Shown: positions 26,020 to 37,745, counted from the first letter of the stretch. The stretch is 64,000 nt of DNA from Acanthococcus lagerstroemiae (GCA_031841125.1 CM063107.1:48373497-48437496); one strand, 5' to 3'. Numbers and translations are program-made. Notes: generated by a model not told the origin, from the letters alone.

Positions 26020-26990
26020 ACTAGTAGGGTGAAAAATCACGGTATCGCGAGTATAATTTAGGTAATTGAGACCTGAGACCTTATCGCATCATCGACTGCG
26101 AAATTTACGAATAACAAACCGACGCACGAATTTCGGCGTTAAATCCGCCAAGAGACTTCATTATCGTTGCCTCCATTCTCTTCTATCTCCAGCTGTACGA
26201 GGTTTTCGAAATTTCAGATTCGTTCTCGCCACACCGTCTGTTTGAGGAAACGAGATCGTTAGAACAGAACAGTATTTTTAACTATCAATTTTACGCGCCA
26301 GTTTTGCAAACTCGTCGCGTGTGCGGCATAGAACAGATGAACAGCTCCATCCTGTACCCCCCAGCCCTCACAAAATGAGGAATTAGTAGTGTGAAAGAAA
26401 ATGAAGGTATTAAAGGGAAAAAAGAACCTTAATTTCGTTCCTTTTCTTCCATATTAGCCAATCAAGCGGCGATTTCAGATATGCACAATTAAGAAACTTA
26501 GAAAATTGAAAGATTGTAATAGTGAAACAATTTTTTATTTGTTGATGACGGACTAGTACATCTTATTTTCTATCCGGAACGAAAGTTGAGTCTTCGCAAT
26601 CCGAATTTCATCTTGAAGAGGGGGTGAAATTATTTCGACTTGGAAAAAAGCGAACTATTGAAATATTCAGAACTAGTGGTCATAGAACATATTTAGTTCA
26701 ACTTTTCAAGCTCGGCTACGAAGTTACCTAAGCCTGTTCACATGGTCTAGATAATTTCGATTTTGAAATCTGAATTGAAACTTTTTCAGGCGCCTTATCC
26801 GACGCTGGATGTTGGCGGTCGCGGTTCTGACGCGCGACTCTCTTGGATAGGTTAGCCGGGGTAGTTTGCCCTTTGTTTTCCTCGCGGTTTTGCTGTGTTA
26901 GAGTTCTTTCTTTCTCTGTGCTGTAGAGTATGCAGCCGCAGTTCCCTTACTAGCCACGTGTTTCACGACGTTGAAAAGCTGTCCATGACA
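26020..26990. other. Non-coding, no recognised feature
   Basis: No open frame of note. No repeat recognised. Confidence 0.4.
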
Positions 26991-26996
26991 TGCACA

Positions 26997-27721
26997 CAAG
27001 GATGGGCAAGATCACGTTTCAAATGATCTACATCAAGATCAAAGATCATGAGTCAAATAAGATCTTAGATCTGATCAAATATCTTTTCAAAATAATCTTC
27101 GATCTTAAGATCATACTAAGATCAGATCATGCCCATCTCTGGGTGTTATTGAAAAAATTAAAAAAAATTTGTTTCTCCTCTATTTTGAGGCTCAAAGGTT
27201 CCAAAGGATACCATTTTTACCATTCTTGTAAAGTGTGTTTTTGCTGTACTGATAACATTGCTAAGTATGACAAAAGTGTATAAATGAATTCTATGGCCCT
27301 GCAAGTGCACCCAAAAGTAATCCTTACAATAAATCCAAAATTTGTAGAACATTTAAACAGGGGAAAAAAATTTGCCACAAATTATAAACGCTTCGAATCT
27401 GTTTCAAAAAATAGGACACTATGGCCCTTTGCTTGTGAGTTATGATACGTCACAGAATAAAAAATATAGAAGTAGACTGTAGAAAGTAACTACGTTAATG
27501 GTCACAGAAGCTGTGTGTACTCTGTAGTCTGTAGCTCTGTACTCATTTTGAAGAGGGAAACACATTTAATGATCTGATCTTTGATCTTTTTTCAAGTCAA
27601 AATTATGATCTAAAGATCAAAGAGCATCGGATTCTTAAAATGATCTATATTAGATCAAAGATCGCGAAAAAATGATATTTGATCTTAAGATCATATTAAG
27701 ATCAAACCATGCCCATCTCTG
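26997..27721. mobile_element. Non-autonomous hAT-type element, GATC-rich
   Basis: Begins CAAGGATGGGCA and ends TGCCCATCTCTG, with a perfect 8-bp duplication CATGCACA at 26,989-26,996 and 27,722-27,729. Both ends are packed with AAGATCAAAGATC-like words (26,997-27,140 and 27,565-27,715), which look like subterminal transposase-binding repeats. A second copy of the right tip (ATGCCCATCTCTG at about 27,128-27,140) lies inside, so the element may be two copies fused or nested. No transposase is encoded. Confidence 0.85.
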
Positions 27722-27759
27722 CATGCACATGCACAGTATCGATCTTTCTGATCTGGTGG

Positions 27760-27978
27760 TAACATTTCCTGCGATTGTAACGCCTTGTTCATGTAAACTA
27801 GCTGGGATTGCAGGACGCCGCACTATGGCTTCAATTCTATTAATATTAATACTCGCTGTGTTAGCTGGGATGGTTGTAGGGGTTTTTGGTTATCACTAGC
27901 GTTCCGGCGTTGGTGGGTTTCGAACCCGAGATGCAAGGATTGCAAAGCGGCCACGTTACCGCTTGGCCACACAGAGAC
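27760..27978 (-). mobile_element. tRNA-derived SINE, minus strand
   Basis: On the minus strand, an A-box-like TGGCCAAGCGG (27,969-27,959) is followed by a B-box GGTTCGAAACC (27,926-27,916), with spacing right for an internal RNA polymerase III promoter. The head starts near 27,978. Beyond the B box the sequence does not close into an acceptor stem but runs on into a unique body of about 150 bp, so this is a SINE rather than a tRNA gene. No clear target duplication was found. It abuts the duplication of the hAT-type element. Confidence 0.65.
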
Positions 27979-28329
27979 TAAAAAAACCTAACGCTGCGTA
28001 TCTTCAAAATATAAGCGATCTGAAAACCTCCATGCCAGTACATGGTTTGAATTTTCAAGTCAAGACTGTTTCGCTATTTGAGAGATGGAAAATGCCAAAT
28101 TTGGACCTAGATCAAAATATGAGAAAATATTCGAAATCCTTCGTTTAAGTTTTCAACGCAACTCAGTTTCGCCCATTCAGAATGAAATTATGATTTCGGA
28201 ACCCAATTCGTGGCTAATATACAGAACCTAAAGCCATTTTCGAAACCAGTAACCCGAACAACTCTTAATTATAAATAATTCTTTGTTCGATTTTTTTAGG
28301 CCAATTTAATGTTGGCCCTTTGAAGATAA

Positions 28330-28560
28330 TGTCGAAATTGAGACACAAATCAAACATTCGTTGAAATATTTGAAATCAGCGGCGCAGAAACTCTGGTTTG
28401 GTACTTGTCTCTGTGTTCCTTTTTCCTTTTGAAATTTCAAAAGTCGTGGTGTGTTCGACCTTTCCTCCCCTCATTTCGGGAGTTAGATACGTAAAAAATA
28501 TTTCAAACGGAAAAAAAAATTACACCTTGCCAGAAAAATCATTTCTATTCCACGTTAGAC
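28330..28560. repeat. Dispersed direct repeat, copy 1
   Basis: Words such as CATTCGTTGAAATATTTGAA, GAAATCAGCGG, CTCTGGTTTGGTACTT, CCTTGCCAGAAAAATCATTT return at 31,538-31,761 in the same order and orientation, with about 75-80 percent identity by eye. No coding potential. Confidence 0.7.
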
Positions 28561-29221
28561 CACCTCCACACTGTAAATTGAATCGTTGAAAAATCCCTAG
28601 GATACAATCTGGACGTGAGCATCGCTTTTGTCGATTGTCATAAAGCATTTGACTCTCTAGATCACCAATGCTTCTAAAAACACTACATGCCCGGGGTATA
28701 TCCCTAAACAGTTGATAAAAATAGTACAAGATATGTATTCAGACCGAGAGCGTCGAATCATCACAGACACAATTGGGGAGTATTTTAAAATAAGCAAATG
28801 AGTACGTCCAGGAGATCCTTCATCTCCCATCCTCTTCAACGCAGCTCTGAAAAAATTCTCCAGAGAGCTGAGTTGTGAAGGAAGAAGTGTGAATATAAAT
28901 GGTAATAAAATCTTGAACCCGAGATTTGCGCTCATATCAGAATCAACGGATACGTTGGAGTAAATGATACACGAGCTTAAGAAATGTGAAGGAAAGGCAT
29001 ATCTAACAATCAATTTTGAGACATCAGAAATTTTATCAACATTCACAAAATTCACAAAAATAGTGATGGGAAATAGGGACCTAGAAACAGTCTCGGAAAT
29101 AGTTTATTTAGATCAACTAATTTCTTTAGAAAATAAAACAGAAGAATCACTATGGCTTGGAAAAAATTTTGGTCTCTAAAAAAACATTCTTGAAGATAAT
29201 TTTAAAAAGCGCATACAAGAA

Positions 29222-29749
29222 ATGATCAAAAAGTAACCTCCGCTACCTCTGAAAACCAAAAAGAAGACAAGGGAAAAATTCCCCAAAAATAGAACATGTT
29301 CGTGAGGCTTCTGAGACAACACTGTAAAGATTTCAGGCGCGTAGGATGAACGTGGCAGGCAGGGCAGTACAAAAACGATGGAGCTACTGTTGAAACGTGT
29401 GTCAAGAATTGAAGTGCGCGCAGTAATACGTTTTTTTCCCACCGCGCTGGGCGAGTTTGTTTGGTGGAGTATACTGGTGGACCCACTTCTTGTCAATGCC
29501 GCAGCCATGTGCGAAGCGCGGTAGGGAATGTATTACTGCGCACACTTCAATTCTTAACGCAGGTTTGAACAGTAGCTCCATCGTTTTTGTACTGCCCTGC
29601 CTGCCTCGTTCGTCGCACGCGCCTGAAATCTTTACAGTGTTGTCTCAGAAGCCTCACAAACATGTTCTATTTTTTGAGAATTTTTCCCTTGTCTTTTTTG
29701 GGTGGGGGTGGGGGGTCTTCAGAGGTAGCGGAGGTTACTTTTTGATCAT
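29222..29749. mobile_element. Palindromic foldback element inside the RTE
   Basis: Two arms of about 220-235 bp face each other: ATGATCAAAAAGTAACC at 29,222 and its exact inverse GGTTACTTTTTGATCAT ending at 29,749. The same arm sequence encodes matching spurious peptides on opposite strands. Arm identity is high by eye, around 90 percent, with a centre near 29,480. The tips resemble mariner-family termini (a GATCAAAAAGTA-like core), but I see no clean TA duplication and no transposase. Confidence 0.8.
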
Positions 29750-29831
29750 CCTACATAAAAGTGAAATTTTCAACATGTGCGTAGCTTCAGTTCTTATATA
29801 CGGCTCTCCCACTTGGGCCCTCACATCTGAA

Positions 29832-30802
29832 TTTTTTTTTTTATATATAATGTTGAAAATAATAATCTGGCTAGTTGCCATTAAATATCTACTATCTCTA
29901 GAACAACACAGTATATTCTAACTTAAACAACTTAGGTTAGAGTAATTAGATCATGTGTATGTAGCCGTTTAAGGCGACGGGTATCCTCGGATGTGTCGAG
30001 TAGGATGACTGCTTCCACATTTGGGTGAGCGTGAAGCCGGCGCATGTATTGAGTAGCTCTTTTGGTGATCACTTGGTCTACTGCTTCGAGATTAAGATCC
30101 TTCCGCAGCCCTTTGTTGGAGATAAACCATAGCTGATAGCGCGCATGAATTTATTTTGGAACCGTTCGATAACAATTCGATTGGATTTGTGAGCGGTGCC
30201 CCAGATTTCACACCCGTATGCCCACATTGGGAGGAAAAGTTGAAGTGTAGATTAACCTCTTGTTTGCAAGGCTCACTTGGGAGTGCTTTCCAATTAGCCA
30301 TTGAAATTTTCTAAACTGTGGATTAAGTTGATCTCTCTTTTTACGCACATGTTCTTGCCAATTAAGCTGGCTATCCAGATGTAAGCCTAAGTAGCGTGCG
30401 CTACTGACGAGTGGTACTGGTTTTTCATTTAAGATTGTAGGGTGGTAGCCATGTTTCCTTAAGGCGAAGTCGAGTCTTACGGACTTGGATTCATTTAGCC
30501 GAATCTTCCAGTTGCGCGCCCAAACAGCAATGTTGTTGACAGCGACCTGCAGCCTGGTCACAGCAGTTTCATATTTGACATCGTGGACGATAACGCAAGA
30601 GTCGTCTGCAAAGAGGGACGTAGTAGCACCTTCCATCTCTGGGAAGTCTCTGGTGTATAGTAAGAATAGTAACGGCCCAAGGACGCTTCCTTGGGGAACT
30701 CCAGCCAAAATGTTAGCATACGATGAGGAAGCTGAGCCAACATGAACGCTGAAGGTGCGGTTGTTCAGGTATGACTGTAATAATTTGCACAAACACGGTG
30801 GG
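29832..30802 (-). mobile_element. 5'-truncated jockey-clade LINE, minus strand
   Basis: On the minus strand, RT motifs GVPQGSVLGPLLFLLY and LFADDS lie at about 30,730-30,600, followed by a thumb region (SARYLGLHLDSQLNW). A jockey-type C-terminal region (HPNVEAVILLD) lies near 30,040-29,970 after a shift near 30,210. The T-run at 29,832-29,842 is the complement of its poly-A tail. A perfect 9-bp duplication ACATCTGAA (29,823-29,831 and 30,803-30,811) marks the insertion. Only the last part of ORF2 is present, so it cannot move itself. Confidence 0.85.
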
Positions 30803-31259
30803 ACATCTGAAATTGCAAAACAAAAGAAGAAAAAAAAAGGAAAAATAGTAGAAACCACCCATTGTATATGATGCGGTTTATTCTCAGTATAAAAATCAAA
30901 CATCACCTTTATATACAATCAAAAATAAACTGCCAAATGTGAGGAACGGTCTGCAGACAATCAAAAATTCAAAATGGTGTTGGGTGGGCCACATAGCCAG
31001 GTTTTCCCCAAATACAATGGGCTCACCCTTGAGACACAGAACTAGAAAACAAGGCGAGCCCAAAGCTAAGTGGAGGGACAAGGTCGACCAATTCTTGAAA
31101 CATAAGACTCTTTCACTGTATTGCCCTAGGACGAAACGAATGAGAGAGGGTGAGGAGTACCTTCGGCTATCACGGGCTGGGGGCACAGTCAAACCAAACA
31201 AGCAAATGTTGTCACATATATTTATTGTAAATAGAAAAACAATTGGCATGTAATAATTT

Positions 31260-31509
31260 TTGTCGTATTTTATATTCTTTAATTTCCAAAATTAATATTA
31301 ATTTTAAATTAACTTAAAATATTATAATGAAATTAATTAAAAATTTTATTAATATTAAAACCCCTTCAAATTTATATTCTTTATGAAATATTGGATCTTC
31401 AATTTCTTTATTAATTCTATTTCAAATTGTTATTGGTTTAATTTTATCTATAAATTACTTTAATAATTTCAATCCTTTTATTTCCTCATTTAATATTTAT
31501 TATACTTCC
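31260..31509 (+). pseudogene. cob: NUMT: mitochondrial cytochrome b fragment
   Basis: From the ATG at 31,327 an open frame of about 60 codons reads as the start of cytochrome b (TPSNLYSLWNIGSS, then a hydrophobic first helix ILFQIVIGLILSINYF). It is open only if TGA at about 31,384 is read as Trp, as in insect mitochondria, and that Trp falls in the conserved Trp-Asn-(Phe/Ile)-Gly-Ser signature. Base composition drops to about 20 percent GC. The AT-rich 31,260-31,326 could be the end of nad6, which precedes cob in many insects (uncertain). The fragment stops at about 31,509 where non-mitochondrial DNA resumes. Confidence 0.8.
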
Positions 31510-31537
31510 TAATAAAAGGTATTATGTGGAAATTGGG

Positions 31538-31761
31538 AGTACAAATCGAGTCCGAATAATCAAATATTCGTTAAGATATTCGAAATCAGCGGTCCAAAAA
31601 CCCTGGTTTGATACTTTTTTCTCTGTACCTTTCCTTTTGAAAATTCAACATTGGTGATATATTCAACCCCTTCTTCCCTTATCTTTGGAGTTGATGTATA
31701 GAAAACATTTTAAACCGAAAAGAAACTATACCTTGCCAGAAAATCATTTGTCGTTCCGCAT
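31538..31761. repeat. Dispersed direct repeat, copy 2
   Basis: Same sequence family and orientation as 28,330-28,560 (AATCAAATATTCGTTAAGAT, GAAATCAGCGG, CCTTGCCAGAAAATCATTT). The pair brackets the RTE, jockey and NUMT block. Confidence 0.7.
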
Positions 31762-31764
31762 CGG

Positions 31765-33285
31765 TTCAACTTTGCGATTGAGAAGAAATAGCGGGGGGAG
31801 CCTTATTTATGAGACAACCTATTTCTACGGTATAGTTTCTTTATGGTCTTCTGGAGAAGTGCTGTACTTCAAGCCGGGCTGCCTAGCATATACAAAATCG
31901 GTAGGTAACAATTTCTCAAAAATCATCTGTTGGAACCGTTGCCCGTCGCGTAATATGCAGGACCGCGGCGAATCATCTGCCAGAGCACTTTATCCGAGGA
32001 CGTCATAAATAAGTGATTAAAAATGCACCGAGTTGAAATTGTCAAGGAAACGCGTATAAAAAAGACGTAGAAGATAAATTAGAGATAAAACTATACGGGG
32101 AAATTATTTACTCTTACACGAAGAAAGGATGAAATGATGGAAAAAAAAGGAAAACAGAGAAAGCACAGAATACGGAATTTACGAAGGGAAAAAAACTTTA
32201 ACCACTGGCAAGCAGTGAGTATGAAACAACTTTATGAAACACGAAGTGTGTTCATGCTGGTCGACATTAGAACCTTTCTTTCGCTTTCCATCTCTCTCCG
32301 GCGCTAAGAACAATGTGTAAATTTTGTAAAGATCGCTCTCTTTCACTGCAGTTAATTTTCACATCCGTGACAAAATAATTTACAGCGATACGCGAAAAGC
32401 CGGTCGATTTTCGAAAAGACTTTGCGGCGCCGATGAAAAGGATTCCATGCTGTTTGGGCGCACCTCATAATCGCATGCCTGAATTTGAGGTTATAATAGT
32501 AGAAAATCTTAGAAGAAAGATACGAAATATGTATGTTTCAGATGTCAAGAAACAGTGAACTTCGAAACTACGAATACGCTCTCCCAAACTATAGTCATAC
32601 TTTCAAAACTTCAACTCGAACCTACTTCTACTCGCTTTCGGGACCGGTAGGCAGGCTCTTTTCTAGGACAAAAATTTAGGAGTTTGATAGGATAGAGTGT
32701 CTACGAAACTCGAAAACCAAAAGCAGAGGAATACTGGAAGATTTCGAATGAATTCAGTTTCTGATTTCTGGAAGCTTCTTCATGGGTATGGGAAGGGAGG
32801 CTAATTTCGTCCAAAACTGAAAATTTAGGACTTGAGTTGGCAAAGCTGAGCTTTTCTGTACAACTAACCCTTTCCTCGAATAATTATTTATTTATCTATT
32901 GCCTATAATCAATTCTTCTTGTCCGTTTCCTTTGTTGTGTTGGCTTAGAAGATAAGCTATCTTTAATCACGGGGCGGGGTTAGGTATCGCTGCGAGTGAG
33001 GCCACGGGGGTGGCCTATGACTGGCGGGAGGATGGGATAGGGACACGGGGGAATGGCTGGCGATTCGAGAACTAGTTCTCTTGTTTTTATTTATTTTTAT
33101 TTCTTCTCTCTGATTTTTTTCGGATGTCTCCGCCCCGCTACTCACCCAGTCCACCCATTTTCTGGGTATAAGCTTCAGGTCGTCTGACCTACAGGCGTAG
33201 CGTACTCAACATGATTGGGGGAGCCCAATCCACTAGAGAAAATTTAGCTTGCTTATCTACAGAATTATTGCCGAAGTAGATAAAA
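31765..33285. other. Non-coding, no recognised feature
   Basis: No convincing gene or repeat. The GC-rich patch at about 32,970-33,060 codes for nothing recognisable. Confidence 0.4.
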
Positions 33286-33289
33286 AGGA

Positions 33290-34080
33290 TATTACTTTAT
33301 TATAACTTAACGTAAAAATATTGGGGGCACGTCCCCCCGACGCTACCCACTGCTTTCCTACTCCTGTCTTGGGCTTCATATGCCCAGTTTGAGCCAGCCA
33401 CCCTGATGACCTCGGCAACATACCTCATCGATGATCTCTTTTTTTTCCTTTTACCGTCGTCCGGTATCCAGAAAGAGGTCAACTTGTTCCATTTGTGTTT
33501 CACTCTCGAGCAACATGCCCTACATACTTTAGTTTCAGTTTCTTAACAATCCTCTGAGGTTTTTAGTTTTAGTATCACTATATTTTTCGGAAATACTAGT
33601 CTTGTCTGGTAGTCTAATTCCCAAGATGTTTTTAGCATGGCCTGTTGAGTCGTACCTAGGTTTTGAGTTTGTTTAACCGTGCAGGCCCTTGTTTATTCCC
33701 CATAGGTCAGTAGGAGATATACTGTGCTCTCCGTTATCTTTATTTTGGAATTTAGGTTCATATTATCTTTTAGGATGTTCATTGTCCTCTGTGTCCAAAA
33801 GGCTTTCCATGCATCTGCTATCCTAACCTTTAGTTCGTTTTACCGACTTTTCGAAGGAAAGGGAGGTATTTTGTTCTATTTTTGAAGGGCATAATCTGTC
33901 TCAGATATTTAAATTCTGAAATAGTTTCCGTTCTGTTGTTTTCGATTATAATTTGGTGTAGCTGGTTTATGTTGTCATAATTTTAGTTTTTGACTAATTT
34001 ATAGACAGACCTCTTTTTTCTCTAAAAATTTGGAACTGAATGTTGGTAACTGCGTGACAGAATTATGCCTTTGGACTGGT
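33290..34080 (-). pseudogene. RTE LINE 3' fragment, minus strand
   Basis: Minus-strand reading with several shifts gives a TQQAML stretch and GIRLPDKTS (about 33,660-33,590), then LKLKYVGHVARE (about 33,540-33,510), then MRYVAEVIRVAGSNW and AQDRSRK (about 33,425-33,350). These are the signature pieces of the RTE polyprotein carboxy terminus, in order. No long frame survives. It belongs to the same broad clade as the copies at 28.6 and 53.7 kb. Confidence 0.7.
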
Positions 34081-34084
34081 TAAA

Positions 34085-35560
34085 TATTGAGACACTTCTA
34101 ACTGTGTTCTGACTGAATTGTGGCAGTCACTTAGCAGGGTTAGGGCGGAATGCTGGCAGAGGTATGATGACATTCTCTACTTGACCAGCCGCCATTTTTT
34201 CAAAATTCCTCGAAGCTTCTCGCAGCACTTCGACGCGCGAGGGCGAGAATGAAAGTATGTATTTTTTTCAACGTTATGAGTTATACTTGCAGCCAGAATT
34301 TAATGTTCAAAGAATGCGCCAAAGCCCTTCACTATTTTACCTCGCCGTGTGGAATAGACGAAAAGAAGTTCTCCAAATTTTATTATACACCATAAAATTA
34401 GAGAGGATACGAAGCTCTCGTGCTGCTGTGTACGTGTGGTCTACGCCGACACTACTTCACAAACGCTTTACCGTATTTTTTTTATTTATTTTGCTCATTC
34501 ATTCATTCGTTCATTTTTATACTTTCTTTCTCTTCAGAAAGTATACGAATGAAAATCTAGGTCTCAATAAGCTCTCCCGTTAGAAACATTTCGACGATCC
34601 CTTCAGCCTTGTAATTTCTTATTTAAAAGGCGCTCGCTCGAGCATCAAGGGGCAACCGCGTTCGAATAAAAAAATTAGTCCTGTTTCTCTTTTCATTACG
34701 TCGAGTTAGTGTAATTGCCGTCTTGGTACGTATACTCCTCAATTCAGGTTCTACTCTCTTTTTTTTTCATCCACTTCAAACAGAGAGAGGATGTTTTCGC
34801 AGACTTTTCGAAATCGTGTTGGCTGCTGCGAGAAAATTCTCCTCTTTACTGTGCGGCCGTGCGCCGTGCTTGTTGGTAATGCGGGTAACATAACGAATTC
34901 CCTGGATGTGTTATTAGTACGTCGACGGCTTCCTTTTCTCGCCGCGACGCGGTGCACCTAATATGTATTCTTGTGTACCGTTAAATGACACCAAAGCTCT
35001 CTTCAGCTGCCTGTTCATGCTGCTGTAAAACTTGCATTTTCTGTCCAATATTGGTAGCTTTTTTCCTACAGGTTGACAACGTAGAACTGATCATGCGTTG
35101 AGTACGCTGAAACAATGGGCTTGAAAATGGAACAAGGTATGGGTGGTTGATTAGAAGCTTGTACATTTATATATGCGATATGATCCATAAGAAAAGGTAC
35201 AATAAGTCGGCCAAACCGATTTTCCATTTCACAGCTCCTTGAGAGTGAAGAGTCCGGCGAGTACTTAGGAGAGATGGAAGAATACGGATGTAAATAAATT
35301 GAAGTACAGTATTCGAAGTTTGTGATATGGAAAAGTTGATTTTGAGAAATATGGTCTTAAACTTGCTCGTTAGAAAGTGAATGGCTGAACCATTGCATTC
35401 AGTTATTGAACAAACGACTGTTAAATGAATGTGATACAAGAATAACGTCTCAGATAAGAAGAAAGCGCTTTACAATGCTACGATGTATTCTGCACTGACA
35501 TAAACAAAGTATAGGCAGAATTATTACCGTCGCGTACTGACAGTACTTTTTCCTATGCGG
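34085..35560. other. Non-coding, no recognised feature
   Basis: AT-rich with no recognisable gene or repeat. Open frames of up to 108 codons lack motifs. Confidence 0.4.
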
Positions 35561-35600
35561 ACTGCTAGCAATTAGCATTATATGATGAGCGGTATCTCCA

Positions 35601-36049
35601 AGCGATATCACGCTTAAAAGTGCGCACACCAGAGCAACATGATTTGTGAAATAAATTGATAAGGTCGTTCAGGAATTGCAACAATGTATCACTTGGCGAC
35701 CCACACATCACACCACCTGGTGATATTATCAAGGCAACTCAGCAACTCGTGGTATCGCGATGAGAGCTATTCATTACAAAACCTGTTCTGTTAGCGGGCT
35801 GTCAGATCAAAGCAACTAGCAATACATCACCCGTGATATCACTTCAAAAGAAAGTAGTGCAAGTTGACAAAATTGTGCACACTAGAGAAGTGCGATACCA
35901 CGAGTTGCTGAGTTGCCTTGATAATATCACCAGGTGGTGTGATGTGTGGGTCGCCAAGTGATACATTGTTGCAATTCCTGAACGACCTTATCAATTTATT
36001 TCACAAATCATGTTGCTCTGGTGTGCGCACTTTTAAGCGTGATATCGCT
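35601..36049. repeat. Near-perfect 159-bp inverted repeat (hairpin)
   Basis: The arm 35,601-35,759 (AGCGATATCACGCTTAAAAG ... CGTGGTATCGC) is mirrored at 35,892-36,049 with almost no mismatches; the spacer is about 132 bp. Weaker symmetry extends outward to a GGACTG word on each side (about 35,568 and the inverse near 36,084). A related GGGCTGTCAGATC...GCAACTAGCAATA segment sits in the loop. This could be a recent foldback MITE. A transcript from it would form a long double-stranded RNA hairpin. No coding potential. Confidence 0.9.
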
Positions 36050-36089
36050 CATGAATATATTGCTATTTGCTGTCTGACAGTCCACTTGG

Positions 36090-37455
36090 CGAACACACTA
36101 AGGATGAAGTTGACTTGTGGTGTACGCATTGCCAACTGAAGATTGATATTTTTGTGCTGAACATGTCTTCTTAGCTCTACTGAAACATTACGTTTTACGA
36201 TTTCTAACTTTTCCGAGATTGCATCATAACAGGTCATTCTCCAAAAAGTAGACACTTTGGGCTTCAAATGTTGACCTCTTTTTTTTCATTTTTCGGTCAA
36301 TTTCTTTCTACGTATCTTACATTAAGTTGCTCCCAAGTCAAAATCTTTACAAATTCGAATGTTAGATAATGATAATTTGAAAATCATAATCTTCAATGTA
36401 AACATATTAACTATCTAAATTTTCAAATTCAAAAACTAAAATAGGTAGACGTGAGGCTAGGAGTATTTTTGAAATGTATTAAGGAAAGAATGGTGTACAG
36501 AAAAATTACTGGGTCCAGCGGACAAATTTAATGGAAAATTGAAAAAATATGAAGATTTTTGTACGCAGTTTTTCACCAACCGAGATTTTGTGAACACCAT
36601 AATTTTTTCATGAATGCGGTACATAATTTCTTCGAATGTCCATATTTTTACCTCTTCAAATGTAAGAGCAGGCAAACATATCCGATATTGTCGAGATGAG
36701 TTTGTTGTCTACTTACCCAGTTGAAGGGAAGTCATGTACTTTGAAACATCCGATATAAACCTTCAAACTTTTCTACTCTTGTAGGAGCATACCTATTCTA
36801 AAAATTTCAACCCCGCCGGCCATATGTTTGTATGGTTCAGGTCTAGGAGAATAGTTTATTCGTACAGACATGTATAGGTTTTAAGAAATGCCAGAAATGA
36901 AAAATTTTTACTCTCAGTGTTGCAACTCTGGCCAGGGCTGTACACTGAGATGAATGGCAATTACTTCTGCTTAAGTCTACCAAATAGTTTTGTTTTTTTT
37001 CCATTCGCTGAATGAACAGATGGTGAAGTTTTATTTCCCAATGCGCAAAAATCCCGCCTGTCATCCAGGTGACTAAAGGGGAACCAAAGGTAACTGGCGG
37101 GTTTCTGGGTAATCTGAGGGTTGCAAATAGGCAACTTTTCCGCGGTAACTAGAGGGTAACTGATTGCGCATCGGGTTATTGGTTCAAAAGTATTCTATAA
37201 ATGAAGCAACTTGCTCACTTTGGATTTGAAAATGTTTACTATAAAAATAAAGAAAAGTCGAGCTACTTCATTAAGGCACTAAAAACACGATTAAAGAAAT
37301 TCAAACGTGTTTAACTATTTCAGGGAGTGAAGAAAAGTCATGGTATGTTGTATAATGTATAATGGTTTTATATATGAAGATTTGAGTGAATATGCGAATC
37401 AAATAGATATAATAGTTATTGTTCTTTTACTTGCAAAAATAACAGGTACTGCTGA
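36090..37455. other. Non-coding left flank of the Polinton
   Basis: No gene recognised. The sequence just outside the left TIR has no match with the right flank, so no 6-bp target duplication could be paired. Confidence 0.4.
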
Positions 37456-37462
37456 TTTGTTC

Positions 37463-37745
37463 ATCCTAGACCGAGTTCATATTTCTGTGTAAGTATTGTT
37501 CTCTCTGAATCGAGTTCACATTTTTGTACATTCACTGTTGAAAACACTTTTCTGAGCATTCGCTGTTGAAGTCACATTTTTGTACATTCGCTGTTGAAAA
37601 CACTTTTCTGTGTAAGTTTTGTACAATCCTAGACCGAGTTCACATTTTTGTACATTCGATGTTGAAAACACATTTTTGTACATTCGCTGTTGAAAACACA
37701 TTTGTGTAAGTTCTGTTCTCTGTAACCAAGTTCACATTTTTGTGT
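37463..37745. repeat. Subterminal minisatellite, left
   Basis: Repeated words GAGTTCACATTTTTGTACATTC, GCTGTTGAAAACACTTTT and TGTAAGTTCTGT in irregular order, with units of roughly 25-50 bp. The right TIR has the same words in different copy number, so the arrays have expanded and contracted independently. Confidence 0.85.

Larger units (their letters stand above)
28590..31250 (+). pseudogene. RTE-clade LINE, fragmented by nested insertions
   Basis: The reverse transcriptase palm is visible at 28,600-28,680 (AFVDCHKAFDSLDH) and 28,805-28,850 (PGDPSSPILFNA). A downstream RT/thumb-like region runs to about 29,200 (IVYLDQLIS). A CVASVLIYGSPTWALTSE segment lies at 29,770-29,830, and the RTE carboxy end (WCWVGHIAR, then KAKWRDKV) at 30,960-31,090. 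RTE elements copy themselves by target-primed reverse transcription using an endonuclease and RT. Here the 5' endonuclease is missing, stops and shifts are frequent, and two other elements interrupt the frame (29,222-29,749 and 29,832-30,802). Confidence 0.75.

Noticed and set aside
27916..27978. A functional tRNA gene
   Set aside because: A and B boxes are present but the acceptor and anticodon stems do not fold properly and the sequence continues into a SINE body.
37463..37745. A CRISPR array
   Set aside because: Units are irregular, spacers are not unique, and this is a eukaryotic transposon terminus; it is a minisatellite.
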